Shown here in pieces: positions 37,630-48,204 of a stretch of 64,000 nucleotides of DNA. The first letter of the stretch is position 1. Each line of letters begins with the position of its first letter. The notes under the pieces were generated by a model. It saw only the letters and a program-made list of their open reading frames with translations, did not search any database and was not told the origin of the DNA. Location of the stretch: positions 2,174,758 to 2,238,757 of the forward strand of contig NW_004450381.1 in the NCBI RefSeq assembly GCF_000321225.1, read 5' to 3'. Source of the stretch: Odobenus rosmarus divergens. Lineage: Eukaryota > Chordata > Mammalia > Carnivora > Odobenidae. Position numbers and translations under genes: made by a program.

Positions 37630-38560
37630 GAAGAAAAGAAAGCTAGACTCATGCATCACATCATATATAAAAATAAATTTCAGATGTCCTAGAGATTTAA
37701 ATATGACAAAAAACTATAAAATATTAGAAGAAAATTTAGGATAATATTTGTATGACCTTGGAATGGGAGAAAAATTTCCTAAGCAAGGCAGGAAATCTAC
37801 AAGATACAAAGGAAAAGAGAGATAGTTGGCTTCCTCAAAGTTAACAAAAGCTCAAATGACAGAAAGACACCATTAACAGTTCAGACCACTGTTCTCAACC
37901 GGAGGTGGTTTTTGCCCCATCCACCCAGGGAATGTTTGGCAATGTTTGGAGACATTTTTGGTTGCGAATGGGTAGGGGTCGGGGATACTTCCAAGCATCC
38001 TGTAACATATAGGACAGGCGCCCACAATGAATTATCCGGTCCCAAATATCAGTAGTTGACAGTAGTCTGGACAAATGATAGCTTGGGGAAAACATATGAG
38101 CAAGTCAAATGACAGAGAAGTTGATAAAAGCAAAGTCAAACAACCCAAATACAAAATGACAAATAAACTGGCTACTCACAGGAGAAGAAAATCCATGGAC
38201 AATAAACTCATAAAAAGATGCTCAACCTCACTAGGAGTCTAGGAAGTGCAAATCAAAACTACAACAAACCACTATTCACCCATCAGGCTGGCAACACACA
38301 TACACACACACACAAGCAGTAACAAGCAAATCTTGGGGGAATAGAGCATGATCATATCCTGCTTGTGAGAGAAGTAAAGTAAATCTCAATAAGCTTTGGG
38401 GGTTGGCATTTAGTAACATCTACTAAATTTCAGGTAAACGTATACTTCTGACCCAGCAGTTCTAATTTCGGGAATCCACGCTACACAGATTAAAAGCATC
38501 AATACATCAAAAACCACACCTGGCAACAATCTAAGTCTCAGTATGGAAGAGGTGAAGAGT
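37630..38560 (+). mobile_element. Old L1 ORF2 C-terminal and 3' region, sense, split by MER5A
   Basis: AAATTTAGGATAATATTTGT, AAAAGATGCTCAACCTCACT and CTGACCCAGCAGTTCTAATT are late L1 ORF2 and 3' UTR text. A MER5A copy interrupts it at 37886-38076. 38561-39890 is unassigned. Confidence 0.7.
37886..38076 (+). mobile_element. MER5A-type hAT MITE
   Basis: CACTGTTCTCAACCGGAGGT, GGCAATGTTTGGAGACATTT and AATTATCCGGTCCCAAATAT give a near-complete MER5A. Confidence 0.92.
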
Positions 38561-39899
38561 ACACATGTTTGTAGGACTACTAGGCAGCTAATAAAAACAT
38601 AAGCTGAATCTCTATCTATTGACCTATAGGACTCTCTCCATATATAGTAAGTGGGGAAAAAAGTGAGCTGCAGCGTAATGTGTATGATATGATCGCATCT
38701 CTGTAAAGACAAAAGACAAAAACTCTACATATGCATCCGCATGCTTGCATACGCACCGAGAAAGGGGAGGAAGGACACACGACCCATGGTTACCTCAGAA
38801 GGATGGGCATGGATGGGGGAAGAGTAGTAATATTCCTTATTTATGCATCTTTTTACTTCTTACAATGAGCATGTAATACTTTCCTAATTAAAAACAATAT
38901 ATGATTTTCAAAAAGAACAAATGGAAAGATACTAATATAAAGAAGGAAAAAGACTGAAGCATTCTGGATAACTGTGCATGTTTTATGGCTCCCAGAAGAA
39001 CAGAAGGAACAGCAGGTTTCTTTTGGAAATGACCAGATGGCTTACTAGTCCTCTGACCTTGACCAGACTTAGGCCCCAACTAGGCCTGGAAGAAAGCTGG
39101 GTGGGGGCTTCCTCATTCACTATGAGCACTAGGGGAAGGATCCCAAAACAAGTACTTGTTACTCAGAGCCCCTGTGTCCATAGGTCACTTAGAAGTATGT
39201 TTCTCATAATTGAGGCCAATTTTTAAAAAATCTTTTGTTTGAATGAGCTGGATAAATACCCCGGATTTCTCCTTTATGTTTGGAATAAAGGGCCTATATT
39301 TTCTCTTCTGGTATAAAATTCTCTTAATAGGATGGAGACCTTTACTTCAATACTCTATCTGCTTACTAGCAGCATAATGACTTAACTGTAAGCCCTCAAA
39401 AGGAGGGTCCAATGATTGCACTTTGAAAGGCCAGACTCCACACAGTAAGATCCTGTTCTGGTGAAATGTCTCAAAGTAAAGGTCACATGGGCATGAAAAG
39501 CTTCAGCTGGGTGGGGGCCACCCAGAATGAGGACTTTCCCACTGGTTAGTGAATGGTGGCAGTCACCAGACACTCCTGCTATGTGAAGCAGGCCAGGCAG
39601 AAGCTTCTGACCATTAACAGCTTACCCGAGGGGTGACACCATGACACCAGCCAAACCTTTCATATCCATCCCATCTTTAACTGGAACACAGGTAGGCTCC
39701 TCCTAGGCAGGGCCTGTCTCTGGGTAGTATGGTTGAAAGACCTGAGTGCTTATATACTAAGCTCTAGTGGGCATACGGCAGTAAAGGAGACATGGTCTCC
39801 GGCCTCTTAAGAGACCCTGTAGGAAGAAAAAACAACAACAACTTTTCATTCAAATTTAGAGGGAATGCTTAGAGCCCTAAGTTACATGTGACCTTTGAG

Positions 39900-40115
39900 A
39901 TTTTGCTAGCAAGGCAAAGGGGTTAAGCTCATCAGTCAGATCAGGCAACTTTAGGGTTGAACCTGAACACAATCATTCCTTGGTTGCTACTGAACCTCTT
40001 TGAACCTCAGATTCTTCAACCGTGAAACTGGAGGGAATGACAGTATATTATTCACAGTGCGGTTGTGAGGATGCGATGAACTTAAAGCACTCAGGACAGA
40101 CCTGGCACACCCAAG
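39900..40115 (+). repeat. MIR SINE
   Basis: TTGAACCTCAGATTCTTCAA, GGTTGTGAGGATGCGATGAA and CAGACCTGGCACACCC correspond to MIR. 40116-40511, between it and exon 1, is GC-rich with long but unconvincing open frames. Confidence 0.8.
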
Positions 40116-40511
40116 GGCCTAATCAGCATTAGCTGTCACTATTACCACCACCATCATGATGATCATAACACTGACTGCTTGCCAAACACCTCTTAGGTTC
40201 CAGGCAGCAGGCACAGGGGGATTTGGGCCTGCTTGTTTATTCGGGAAGTGGGGAGGAAACGTGGGGTTAGTAGAGGATGGCTCCGTTACTGAGGACCTGC
40301 CTTTATTTACTCTTGGCTGGAAGGGAGGGGAGGAGCTGGGCAGAGGCAAAGGGGAGAGGTCTCCTCGGAGGGCTATGCACAGGCCAGGACAGGGATGGGA
40401 GGGTACTGGGGTGGGGTGGGACGCGAGGTGGGGACCAGGTGACTGGCATGGAGCGGGTCAAACCCAGCCTGGTGTCCAGGGCCCTGCCCTCCCCTCCGGG
40501 CCCCGACGTAC

Positions 40512-40634
40512 CCGCAGCCTGATGCCCAGGACCAAGAGGAAGTACAAAACCATCACCAGGATGTCTAGGTCGCTACTGACACTGGAGCCCAAAGTACTCC
40601 AGCTTGAGATGTTGTCATTCCATGAAAAGCCCAT
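40512..40634 (-). pseudogene. SLC5-like exon 1 (start codon to first intron)
   Basis: The ATG sits in a textbook Kozak context, CCACCATGG. Exon 1 encodes 41 residues and is followed by a CGG|GTACGT donor, phase 0. Residues about 23-38 (LDILVMVLYFLLVLGI) form the first transmembrane helix, equivalent to the ADISIIVIYFVVVMAVGLW stretch of SGLT1. The 20 residues before it (MGFSWNDNIS...) do not resemble the N termini of human SLC5A1 or SLC5A4, and the exon is 12 nt shorter than in SLC5A1. The helix ends GIRLR instead of AVGLW, placing two arginines at its cytoplasmic end. The reading frame stays open upstream through a poly-glycine stretch, but the first ATG with a strong context is this one. 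Confidence 0.8.
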
Positions 40635-40814
40635 GGTGGCGCTTCTGCCAGGCGAGCACTGCGGGCGGTCAGAGGAGGTGGCAACGGCCTTGGCTTTGGC
40701 TGTGACTCCACCGCCGCCGCCGCCGCCGCCGCCGCCGCAGAGCATCCCGGGAAGGGCCGCAGGGCGGCCTGGGAGTTCCCGGCAGGCCCCCGGGCTCAGC
40801 ACGCCTGGATCCAC
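40635..40814 (-). promoter_or_regulatory. GC-rich 5' region of the SLC5-like gene with a (CCG)9 tract
   Basis: The sequence directly upstream of the exon 1 ATG is GC- and CpG-rich. It carries nine CCG units at 40711-40737, read as CGG on the gene strand. The gene frame is open here and would encode ten glycines. An in-frame upstream ATG exists near 40747 (CCGGGATGC, adequate context), 37 codons before the main ATG. The region is best read as 5' UTR and proximal promoter; no TATA box was recognised. Confidence 0.5.
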
Positions 40815-41635
40815 CCAGGCTGCGGATGCTTCCTTAGTGGTCTATTGAGTGAGAAAACGAAAAGCCCTTCGTCACTGCTGTTCCAGGCACAACGGCCCCC
40901 GCTGTGTGGACTGCAGTCCTTTTATGGGGAGACTGTGAGTTGGGCTGAGGTGGGGCCAAGCGTGAGGCTACAGAGGCAGGATCAGTTCACAGTGTATCTT
41001 TCTGAGCCACTATGAAGCCTGGGGCAAAGTGAGAAGCCCGTGATCCTGCCTCTGTCTTTATTTACGATTTTCACATTTGGTTCATTGTGGACTTGTGTTA
41101 ATTTGGATTTAGTAAAACAAGTACCTTGGAATACTATTTCTCCTGAGTCCTGAGTTTTTCAGTGCCCCCTTAAAGTTTGCACCACGGGAAATGCCTCACT
41201 CGCCTCACCCTAGTCAGGGTCCTGCTTGGACCAACTGATTACAGAGGGCCCCCGCTTTTTGCAATTTGATCTTTTACTGGTGCTGTGAGCATTTTTTAAT
41301 CTGGGCCAAGCATTAGTCTACTTGATTTCTCTGCGAAAGATGTTTTTCTGCTAAACTGTCTTTTTAGAAATTTTGGTTAATAATACTAATAACACCAAAA
41401 AATGCTTATAACAATAGTAATAGCTAACATAATAGTTCTTGCTAGGTACCATATCCCCTTCAATGCACTTTGCACATGTTAACCCATTTGATTCTTGCAA
41501 TTAGCAAATTGAATTTATGAACACAAGGAGGGGGAGGCTTGTACCTACCGGTAGCCCGTCACAGGTCTGTGATCACAGCGTATATAGTGTATAGTTCTAG
41601 TTTAAGTTCAGTGGTATCCAAAAGAAATGTACTAT
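40815..41635. other. Upstream flank of the SLC5-like gene
   Basis: No gene recognised. A weak MIR-like block sits at 41420-41590 (GCACTTTGCACATGTTAACC). The rest is unassigned. Confidence 0.4.
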
Positions 41636-41639
41636 GAAT

Positions 41640-42588
41640 CACAGATGTTATTTTATTTTATTCCAGCTTTATTGAGGTATAATTGACAAAAATTGTACAT
41701 ATTTAAGATGTAAGTGATATTTAAGGTGTAGATGATTTTGATAAATGTATATATTTGAAATAATTACCATGATCTAATTAACATATTAATCACCATTACC
41801 ACTTTGTGTGTGTGTATGTTAAGAACACTTGAGATCTACTCTGTTAGCAAATTTCAAGTATGCAGTACATTATAATGACCATGCTGTACGCTAGGTCTCT
41901 AGAATTTATTCATCTTATGACTGAAAGTTTGTACCTTTTGATCAATATCTCTCCTCCCCCCCCCCCAGGCCTGCCCTAGCTTCTGGTAATCTGGTAATCA
42001 CCATTCTAGTCTACTTTCTGTTACTATGAGTTTGACTTTTTTTCTTTTTTCCTTTCTCTCTCTCTCTCTTTTTTTAGATTTCACATATAAGTGAGATCAT
42101 ATAATGTCTCTCTGTGCCTGGTTTTTTTCACTTAGCATAATGCCCTCCAGGTTTATCCATGTTGTTGCAAATAGCAGGGTTTCCTTCTGTTGTAAGGCTA
42201 AATAATCTTCTATTGTGTACATATATATCACATTTTCTTTATCCATACATCTGTCCATGGACACTTAGGTTGCTTCCGTATCTTGGCTACTGTATAATGC
42301 TGCAATGAACATGGGAGTGCAGATTTCTCTTTGAGATAGTGACTTTATTTCCTTTGGATATATACCCAGAAGTGGAATTGCTAGATTGGGTAATTGTTCT
42401 ATTTTTAATGTTTTGAAAAATCTCTATGCTGTTTTCCACAGAGGCTGTGCCAGTTTACATTCTCACCAGTAGTGTTTTCCCTTTTCTCTACATCCTAGCC
42501 AATACTTGTCATCTCCTGTATTTTTGATAATAGCCATCTTACCAAGTTTGAAGTAATATCTCATTGTGGTTTTGATTTATATTTCCTT
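41640..42588 (-). mobile_element. Older L1M 3' part, antisense; host of a younger L1
   Basis: TTCCAGCTTTATTGAGGTAT, TATACCCAGAAGTGGAATTG and TCTCACCAGTAGTG are antisense L1M text. The copy breaks at 42588 and resumes at 44474. Confidence 0.9.
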
Positions 42589-43278
42589 TTTTAAAAGACA
42601 TTTTATTTTTCACTTTTATTCTATATTTTTAATGATTTTTTCATTAATTTTCTCATATTTTCCAATTCCTTTTATCTTTTATTATTATTTTTAATTTTTA
42701 TTTTACATATATACTTTATGTATTTTTGTTTACATTAATTTTATTTTATTTTTTTATTTTGGGATCTATATTCTTTTTTTAAGCTTCTAACATTTTATTT
42801 GTTTTATTTTATTATTGTTATTTTTTATTATGTTCAGTTAGCTACCATTACATCATTAGTTTTTGATGTAGTGTTCAATGATTCATTAGTTGCATATAAC
42901 ACCCAGTGCTCACACACGTGCCCTCCTTAATACCCATCACCCAGCTACCCCATCTCCCCACCCCCTCCCCTCTGGAACCCTCAGTTTGTTTCTTGGAGCC
43001 CATAGTGTCTCATGGTTTGTCTTCCTCACTGATTTCCCCCCTTCAGTTTTCTCTCCCTTCCCCTATGGTCTTCTGTGCTAATCCTTATGTTCCATATATG
43101 AATGAAACCATATGATAATTGTCTTTCTCTGATTGACTTATTTCACTTAGCATGATCCCCTCCGGTTCCATCCATGTCGGTGAGAATGGTGGGTATTCAT
43201 CCTTTCTGATGCTGAGTAATATTCCATTGTATATATGGACCACATCTTCTTTATCCATTCATCTGTTGAAGGGCATCT

Positions 43279-43948
43279 NNNNNNNNNNNNNNNNNNNNNN
43301 NNNNNNNNNNNNNNNNNNNNNNNNNNNNNNNNNNNNNNNNNNNNNNNNNNNNNNNNNNNNNNNNNNNNNNNNNNNNNNNNNNNNNNNNNNNNNNNNNNNN
43401 NNNNNNNNNNNNNNNNNNNNNNNNNNNNNNNNNNNNNNNNNNNNNNNNNNNNNNNNNNNNNNNNNNNNNNNNNNNNNNNNNNNNNNNNNNNNNNNNNNNN
43501 NNNNNNNNNNNNNNNNNNNNNNNNNNNNNNNNNNNNNNNNNNNNNNNNNNNNNNNNNNNNNNNNNNNNNNNNNNNNNNNNNNNNNNNNNNNNNNNNNNNN
43601 NNNNNNNNNNNNNNNNNNNNNNNNNNNNNNNNNNNNNNNNNNNNNNNNNNNNNNNNNNNNNNNNNNNNNNNNNNNNNNNNNNNNNNNNNNNNNNNNNNNN
43701 NNNNNNNNNNNNNNNNNNNNNNNNNNNNNNNNNNNNNNNNNNNNNNNNNNNNNNNNNNNNNNNNNNNNNNNNNNNNNNNNNNNNNNNNNNNNNNNNNNNN
43801 NNNNNNNNNNNNNNNNNNNNNNNNNNNNNNNNNNNNNNNNNNNNNNNNNNNNNNNNNNNNNNNNNNNNNNNNNNNNNNNNNNNNNNNNNNNNNNNNNNNN
43901 NNNNNNNNNNNNNNNNNNNNNNNNNNNNNNNNNNNNNNNNNNNNNNNN
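43279..43948. other. Assembly gap (670 N)
   Basis: Run of N inside the L1 copy and at the edge of a SINE. The sequence here cannot be read. Confidence 1.
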
Positions 43949-44028
43949 TGGGACTTGATCCCGGGACTCCAGGATTATGACCTGAGCCGAAGGCAGTCGC
44001 TTAACCAACTAAGCCACCCAGGCGCCCT
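43949..44028 (-). mobile_element. SINEC element, antisense, partly in the gap
   Basis: Visible from the tRNA-like half: GATCCCGGGACTCCAGGAT and CCACCCAGGCGCCC. Its tail lies in the gap. Confidence 0.93.
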
Positions 44029-44473
44029 GGAGATGTGTCTTGAAAGAAGTTGCTGTGGCCGATGTCAAAGAGGTTACTGCCTATGTTCTCCTCTAGGATT
44101 TTGATGGATTCCTGTCTGACACTGAGGTCTTTCATCCATTTAAAGTTTATCTTTGTGTATGGTGTAAGAGAATGGTCCAGTTTCATTCTTCTGTGTGTAG
44201 CTGTCCAATTTTCCCAGCACCATTTATTGAAGAGACTGTCTTTTTTTCCAATATTTTTTTCTGATTTGTCAAAGATTAGTTGACCATAGAGTTGAAGGTC
44301 CACTTCTGGAGTCTCTATTCTGTTCCACTGATCTATGTGTCTGTTTTTGTGCCAATACCATGCTGTCTTGGTGATCACAGCTTTGTAATATAGCATGAAG
44401 TCAGGAAACATGATGCCCCCAGCTTTGTAAGGAAACAGAAAAGACCCCCAATCGCCAAGGGAATATTGAAGAA

Positions 44474-45217
44474 GATTTATATTTCCTTGATTAGTGATGA
44501 TTAGTGATGTTGAGCATCTTTTCATGTGCCTGTTGGCCATTTGCATGTCTTCTTTGGAAAAATCTCTATTCAGGGCCTTTGCCCAATATTTAATTGGGTT
44601 ATTTGTTTTTGTGATATTGAGCTGGATAAATTCCTTATATATTTTGGATATTAACCGCTTATCAGATATAGGCATACCTTTGGAGGTATTGAGGGTTTAG
44701 CCCCAGACCACTGCAATAAAGTGAAAATTGCAATGAAGCAAATCAAATGAATTGTTTGGTTCCCCAGTGCATATGAAAGTTATGTTTGCAACATACCATA
44801 GTCTATTAAATGTGCAATAGCATCATATCTAAAAAAGATGCAAATAACCTAATCAAAAAATATTTCATTGCTAAATAATGCTAACCATCCTCTGAGTTTT
44901 CAGATTCAAAAACGTAACTACTAATCACACATCACCATAACAAATATAATAATAATGAAAAATTTGAAATACTGTGAGAATTACCAAAATGTGGCAGAGA
45001 GATATGAAGTGCACAAATACTGTTGGAAAAATGGTCTTGATAGACCTGCTTAACTCAGGATTGCCAAAAACCTTCAATATGCAAAAAATGCAGGGTCTAT
45101 GAAGTGCAATAAAGTGGAGTGCAATAAAATGAGGTCGGCTTGTATAAGATTTGCAAATATTTTCTGCCATTCTGTAGGTTGCTTTTTCATTTTGTTGTTT
45201 CCTTTGCTGTGTATCCC
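44474..45217 (-). mobile_element. Continuation of older L1 ORF2, antisense, split by MER2
   Basis: 44489-44668 encodes [25 protein letters not shown] and [14 protein letters not shown] on the minus strand. The L1 resumes after MER2 (45141-45217) with GATTTGCAAATATTTTCTGC. Confidence 0.9.
44671..45142 (+). mobile_element. MER2/Tigger1-type DNA transposon (non-autonomous)
   Basis: Ends GGCATACCTTTGGAGGTATT and AAAATGAGGTCGGCTTG are the degraded Tigger1 terminal repeats. Internal text (CCAGTGCATATGAAAGTTAT, GCTAACCATCCTCTGAG, then GCGAGAATTACC-like) matches the internally deleted MER2 form. A TA lies at each end, as mariner-class elements require. It splits an L1. Confidence 0.92.
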
Positions 45218-45893
45218 AGATATAATTTTAAATATTCCATTTGCCACATTAAAAGTAAACAGATGAAATTAACTAAAATAATATATTTTGTTTAACCCAT
45301 TATGTCTAAAATATTACCATTTCAATATGTAATCAATGTCAAAATTGTTGAGATATTATATATTCTTTTTTTCCACATTAAGTCTTCAACATCTGGTATA
45401 TATTTTACACTTACAGCACATCTCAGTTCACACATTAACTTTTCACCAGAAGTACTTGATCTGTATTTAGATTTAATAAAATTTACAGTTGAAAAAGTAG
45501 ATTCATATAACAAGTTGTTCTAAACCTACTTAAAATTTTTACAGTAACTGAATTAAAGTACAAAATTTCATTTTCCTTTAAGTTAATGACAAAAGTGGTT
45601 CATCTTTTTAGAAGAATTTATTTGACTTGGAAGCAAAAGCATATCATTTTCAAAATTGTATCTGTCCAAGTTAAGTAATTCACTAACTCTGTAGTAAACT
45701 CAGTATTATTAACATTGAATTCAGAGACATTACATAGTTTGATAAACATTTCTAAATTGATGAATAGCACAAAGCATTCTTCAAATTTTTTGTAGATTTG
45801 CCTGCCAATTACATAACATAGCCAGTTTACAATTAAAATCTTTGACATATTGACTCATGTTAGGAAAATGCATAAGATCATCATCATCATTAT

Positions 45894-46076
45894 TTTTAAA
45901 GATTTATTTATTTTAGAGGGGGGAGGGCAGAGGGAGAGGGAGAGAGAGAATCTCAAGTAAACTCCCCGCTGAGCATGGAGCCCCCACTACAGGGATTGAT
46001 CTCACAACCCCAAGATCATGACCTGAGCCAAAACCAAGGGTTGGATGCTCAACTGACTTAGCCACCCAGGCACCCC
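45894..46076 (-). mobile_element. SINEC element, antisense
   Basis: Ends TAGCCACCCAGGCACCCC. AAGATCAT on both sides. Confidence 0.92.
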
Positions 46077-46802
46077 AAGATCATTATTACTGATTTGTAT
46101 CATAAAGTTCCAATTTCAACATAAATTCTAATATTTGGCTAGCTAGGTTACAAATAAGCTTTTCTTTTCTTTGAGTATTCAAATTTAGCTAATTCATGCA
46201 TAGTACATATTAGTGAAAAGTGTAAGTTCAGATTGCCATTTTTTTGGTCTTCGATTACTGAATATTGACTATAAGCATTCCTTTTGTTTCAAGAAAATCT
46301 TGAATTATAGTTGACATTACAGTAATTCTTGTAAAATTTCCGAGACTCAACCAATGAGCATTGGCAAAAGAACATCATTAAATTCATTGCTTTCTGTTTC
46401 TTCCAACAGTTCTATAAAATGATTATTCATATTTGCACGTATAAATTGAATGATTTTAACAACCGTATCCAACCACAATACTTTCCTCAAAGTCTGCTCT
46501 AAAAACTAAGCACAAGTATTTTTAATATGTATCATAGAGTGAAATAAAACAATAAGGGAAATATCAATCTCTTGTTTAAAAATCCCATTAAATCTGGAGT
46601 TTTGACCTACCTAACATAGCTGGAGCACTGTCTGTTACAATAACAACTTTTTTTTCATATTTAGCTGAAATTCTTCTTTGATAAATGTAAAAAGTTAAAG
46701 ATATCTATGTCTCAAGTTTGATCTTTTGGGTCATGAACCAGCAACATTTCTTATAGGTTTGGATATCCTTTGAGACAAAAGGTATTCAAAATATTAATTG
46801 AG

Positions 46803-46958
46803 GGGTGCCTTGGTGGATCAGTCAGTTAGGAGTCTGACTCTTGATTTCAGCTCAGGTCTTGATCTTGGAGTCACGAATTCAAGACCTGCATTGGGCTCCA
46901 TGCTGGGTGTGGAGCCTACTTAAAAAACAAAACAAAACAAAACAAAAAACCCCCAAAT
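46803..46958 (+). mobile_element. Old SINEC-type element, sense
   Basis: GGGTGCCTTGGTGGATCAGT head and an AAAAC-repeat tail. Flanks share AAAATATTAATTGA imperfectly. Confidence 0.85.
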
Positions 46959-47654
46959 GCAAAAAATTAATTGAGCATGGTCTCATATCACATGGGTCAA
47001 CTAGACTTAAGGAAAGGTACTTGCAAATTTTCAGAATTTGCATCTATTCATTTTTGGCATCAGGGCTTAATTGAAAAATCTTTCACTTTTTGTAATATAT
47101 ATTTTTAAAACATTTTTTCATAATTTTCTAACAAATTACCACCGCTAAAGTAATAATTCCTTTTGTCATCTTTCCATCTAAAATATTTTTCTCTCTAGGG
47201 CAAGAATCTAAGCTGTTTCAAAGTTGGCAAAAATTGCAAACTCAAATTTTGTTAAAAACCATTACAGTTATTTGGGACATTTGTTTCTGATTTCAGGTAA
47301 CTAATGTTATAACTTTTGTTTTAACCATTGAAAGCAAACTTTAAAAAAAATGAAATTCACTGTGTAGTTATTGAAAATCCTCTTAATATTGTTTACTCTA
47401 TTTAAATTTTTTACATACCCAACAAATAGCCCTGTTGTAGCATGATGCATAAACATTACGTCCTTGAGGTGAATTGATCCCTTTGTTGTTATGCAATGAC
47501 CCCTTTTGTGCCAGGTAATATTATTTGCCCTGAAATCTACTTTTATGTTAATATAACCACTTCAAGTTTCTTTTGATTAGTGTTAGCATGGTATATCTTT
47601 TTCTATCATTTTTACTTTTAGTATATTTGTGTCTATATTTAAAGTGGATTTCTT

Positions 47655-47864
47655 TTCTTTTTTTAAAGATTTAAAAAAAATATTTTATTTATTTATTTGA
47701 CAGAGAGATATAGTGAGAGAGGGAACACAAGCAGGGGGAGTGGGAGAGGGAGAAGCAGGCTTCCCGCTGAGCAGGGAGCCCGATGCGGCGCTCGATCCCA
47801 GGACCCTGGGATCATGACCTGAGTTGAAGGCAGATGCTTAATGGCTGAGCCACCCAGCCACCCC
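47655..47864 (-). mobile_element. SINEC element, antisense
   Basis: Duplication AAAGTGGATTTCTT at 47641-47654 and 47865-47878. Confidence 0.95.
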
Positions 47865-48040
47865 AAAGTGGATTTCTTATAGCCAGTATATATTGGGTCT
47901 TGCTTTTTTATTTAATCAGATAAGTTCTACTTTAATTAGCATGTTTAAGCCACTTACATTTAATGTGAGCATTGATGTGGTTGTGTTTAAATATACCATC
48001 ATGCTATTTGTTTTCTATTTATCTCATATATTCTTTTTTT

Positions 48041-48204
48041 TAATTTGAGAGAGAGAGATTGAGAGAACAGTTGGGGGAGGGGCAGAGGGAGAAGCAGACT
48101 CCCCGCTGAGCAGGGAGCCTGATGTGGGGCTCCATCCCAGGACCCTGGGATCATGACCTGAGCTGAAGGCAGACACTTAACCGACTGAGCCACCCAGGCG
48201 CCTG
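48041..48204 (-). mobile_element. SINEC element, antisense
   Basis: Flanked by ATCTCATATATTCTTTTTT and ATCTCATATGTTCTTTTTT. Confidence 0.95.

Larger units (their letters stand above)
1912..40634 (-). pseudogene. SGLT-like sodium/sugar cotransporter locus (SLC5 family), exons 1-11, with inactivating lesions
   Basis: SLC5/SGLT proteins are 14-helix plasma-membrane carriers that couple sugar uptake to the sodium gradient. Eleven minus-strand exons were found by reading family motifs: [55 protein letters not shown] and ASLMSSLTS. Their lengths (123, 72, 105, 60, 105, 106, 81, 221, 136, 108 and 151 nt) and phases fit the SLC5A1/SLC5A4 exon pattern, apart from a shorter exon 1. The summed coding length is 1268 nt with no frameshift. 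Three lesions are visible: the exon 7 donor is GG, exon 8 ends in a TAG stop, and the exon 9 donor is GG. The 3' exons (12-15) are outside the window. The closest family members by motif are SLC5A1 and SLC5A4, but the N terminus matches neither, so no symbol is given. It could be an unprocessed pseudogene, a unitary loss, or an allele with unusual splicing. Family assignment is nearly certain; loss of function is probable. Confidence 0.9.
42589..44473 (-). mobile_element. Carnivore L1, 5'-truncated, antisense, containing an assembly gap and a SINE
   Basis: The 3' UTR lies at about 42830-43150 and the ORF2 C terminus at 43150-43278; then comes the gap. ORF2 continues to 44473; its minus frame reads [20 protein letters not shown] and [20 protein letters not shown]. 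The 15-bp duplication GATTTATATTTCCTT at 42574-42588 and 44474-44488 marks the insertion site. The L1 is truncated at its 5' end near 44473. Confidence 0.93.
45225..47440 (-). mobile_element. Relic of an autonomous hAT transposon with transposase remnants
   Basis: The minus strand at about 46615-46665 reads VVIVTDSAPAMLGRS, the conserved hAT transposase block (TDGAPAM-G in domesticated relatives such as ZBED and SCAND3). Further decayed coding text lies on both sides, and 45225-45530 looks like a terminal noncoding region. Two SINEs (45894-46076, 46803-46958) interrupt it. Stop codons and frameshifts are frequent, so it is dead. Confidence 0.65.

Noticed and set aside
40156..40848. 230-codon plus-strand open frame with poly-proline
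   Set aside because: It is the opposite strand of exon 1 and its GC-rich 5' flank. The proline run is the (CCG)n tract.
43152..44104. Long frames of 249-289 codons across the N run
   Set aside because: They are open only because N codons are not stops. The real content is L1 and SINE.
44001..44675. 224-codon minus-strand L1 ORF2-like frame as one intact gene
   Set aside because: It joins two different L1 copies at the target duplication (44474-44488) with the C-terminal part upstream of the N-terminal part. It is a chance fusion, not a gene.
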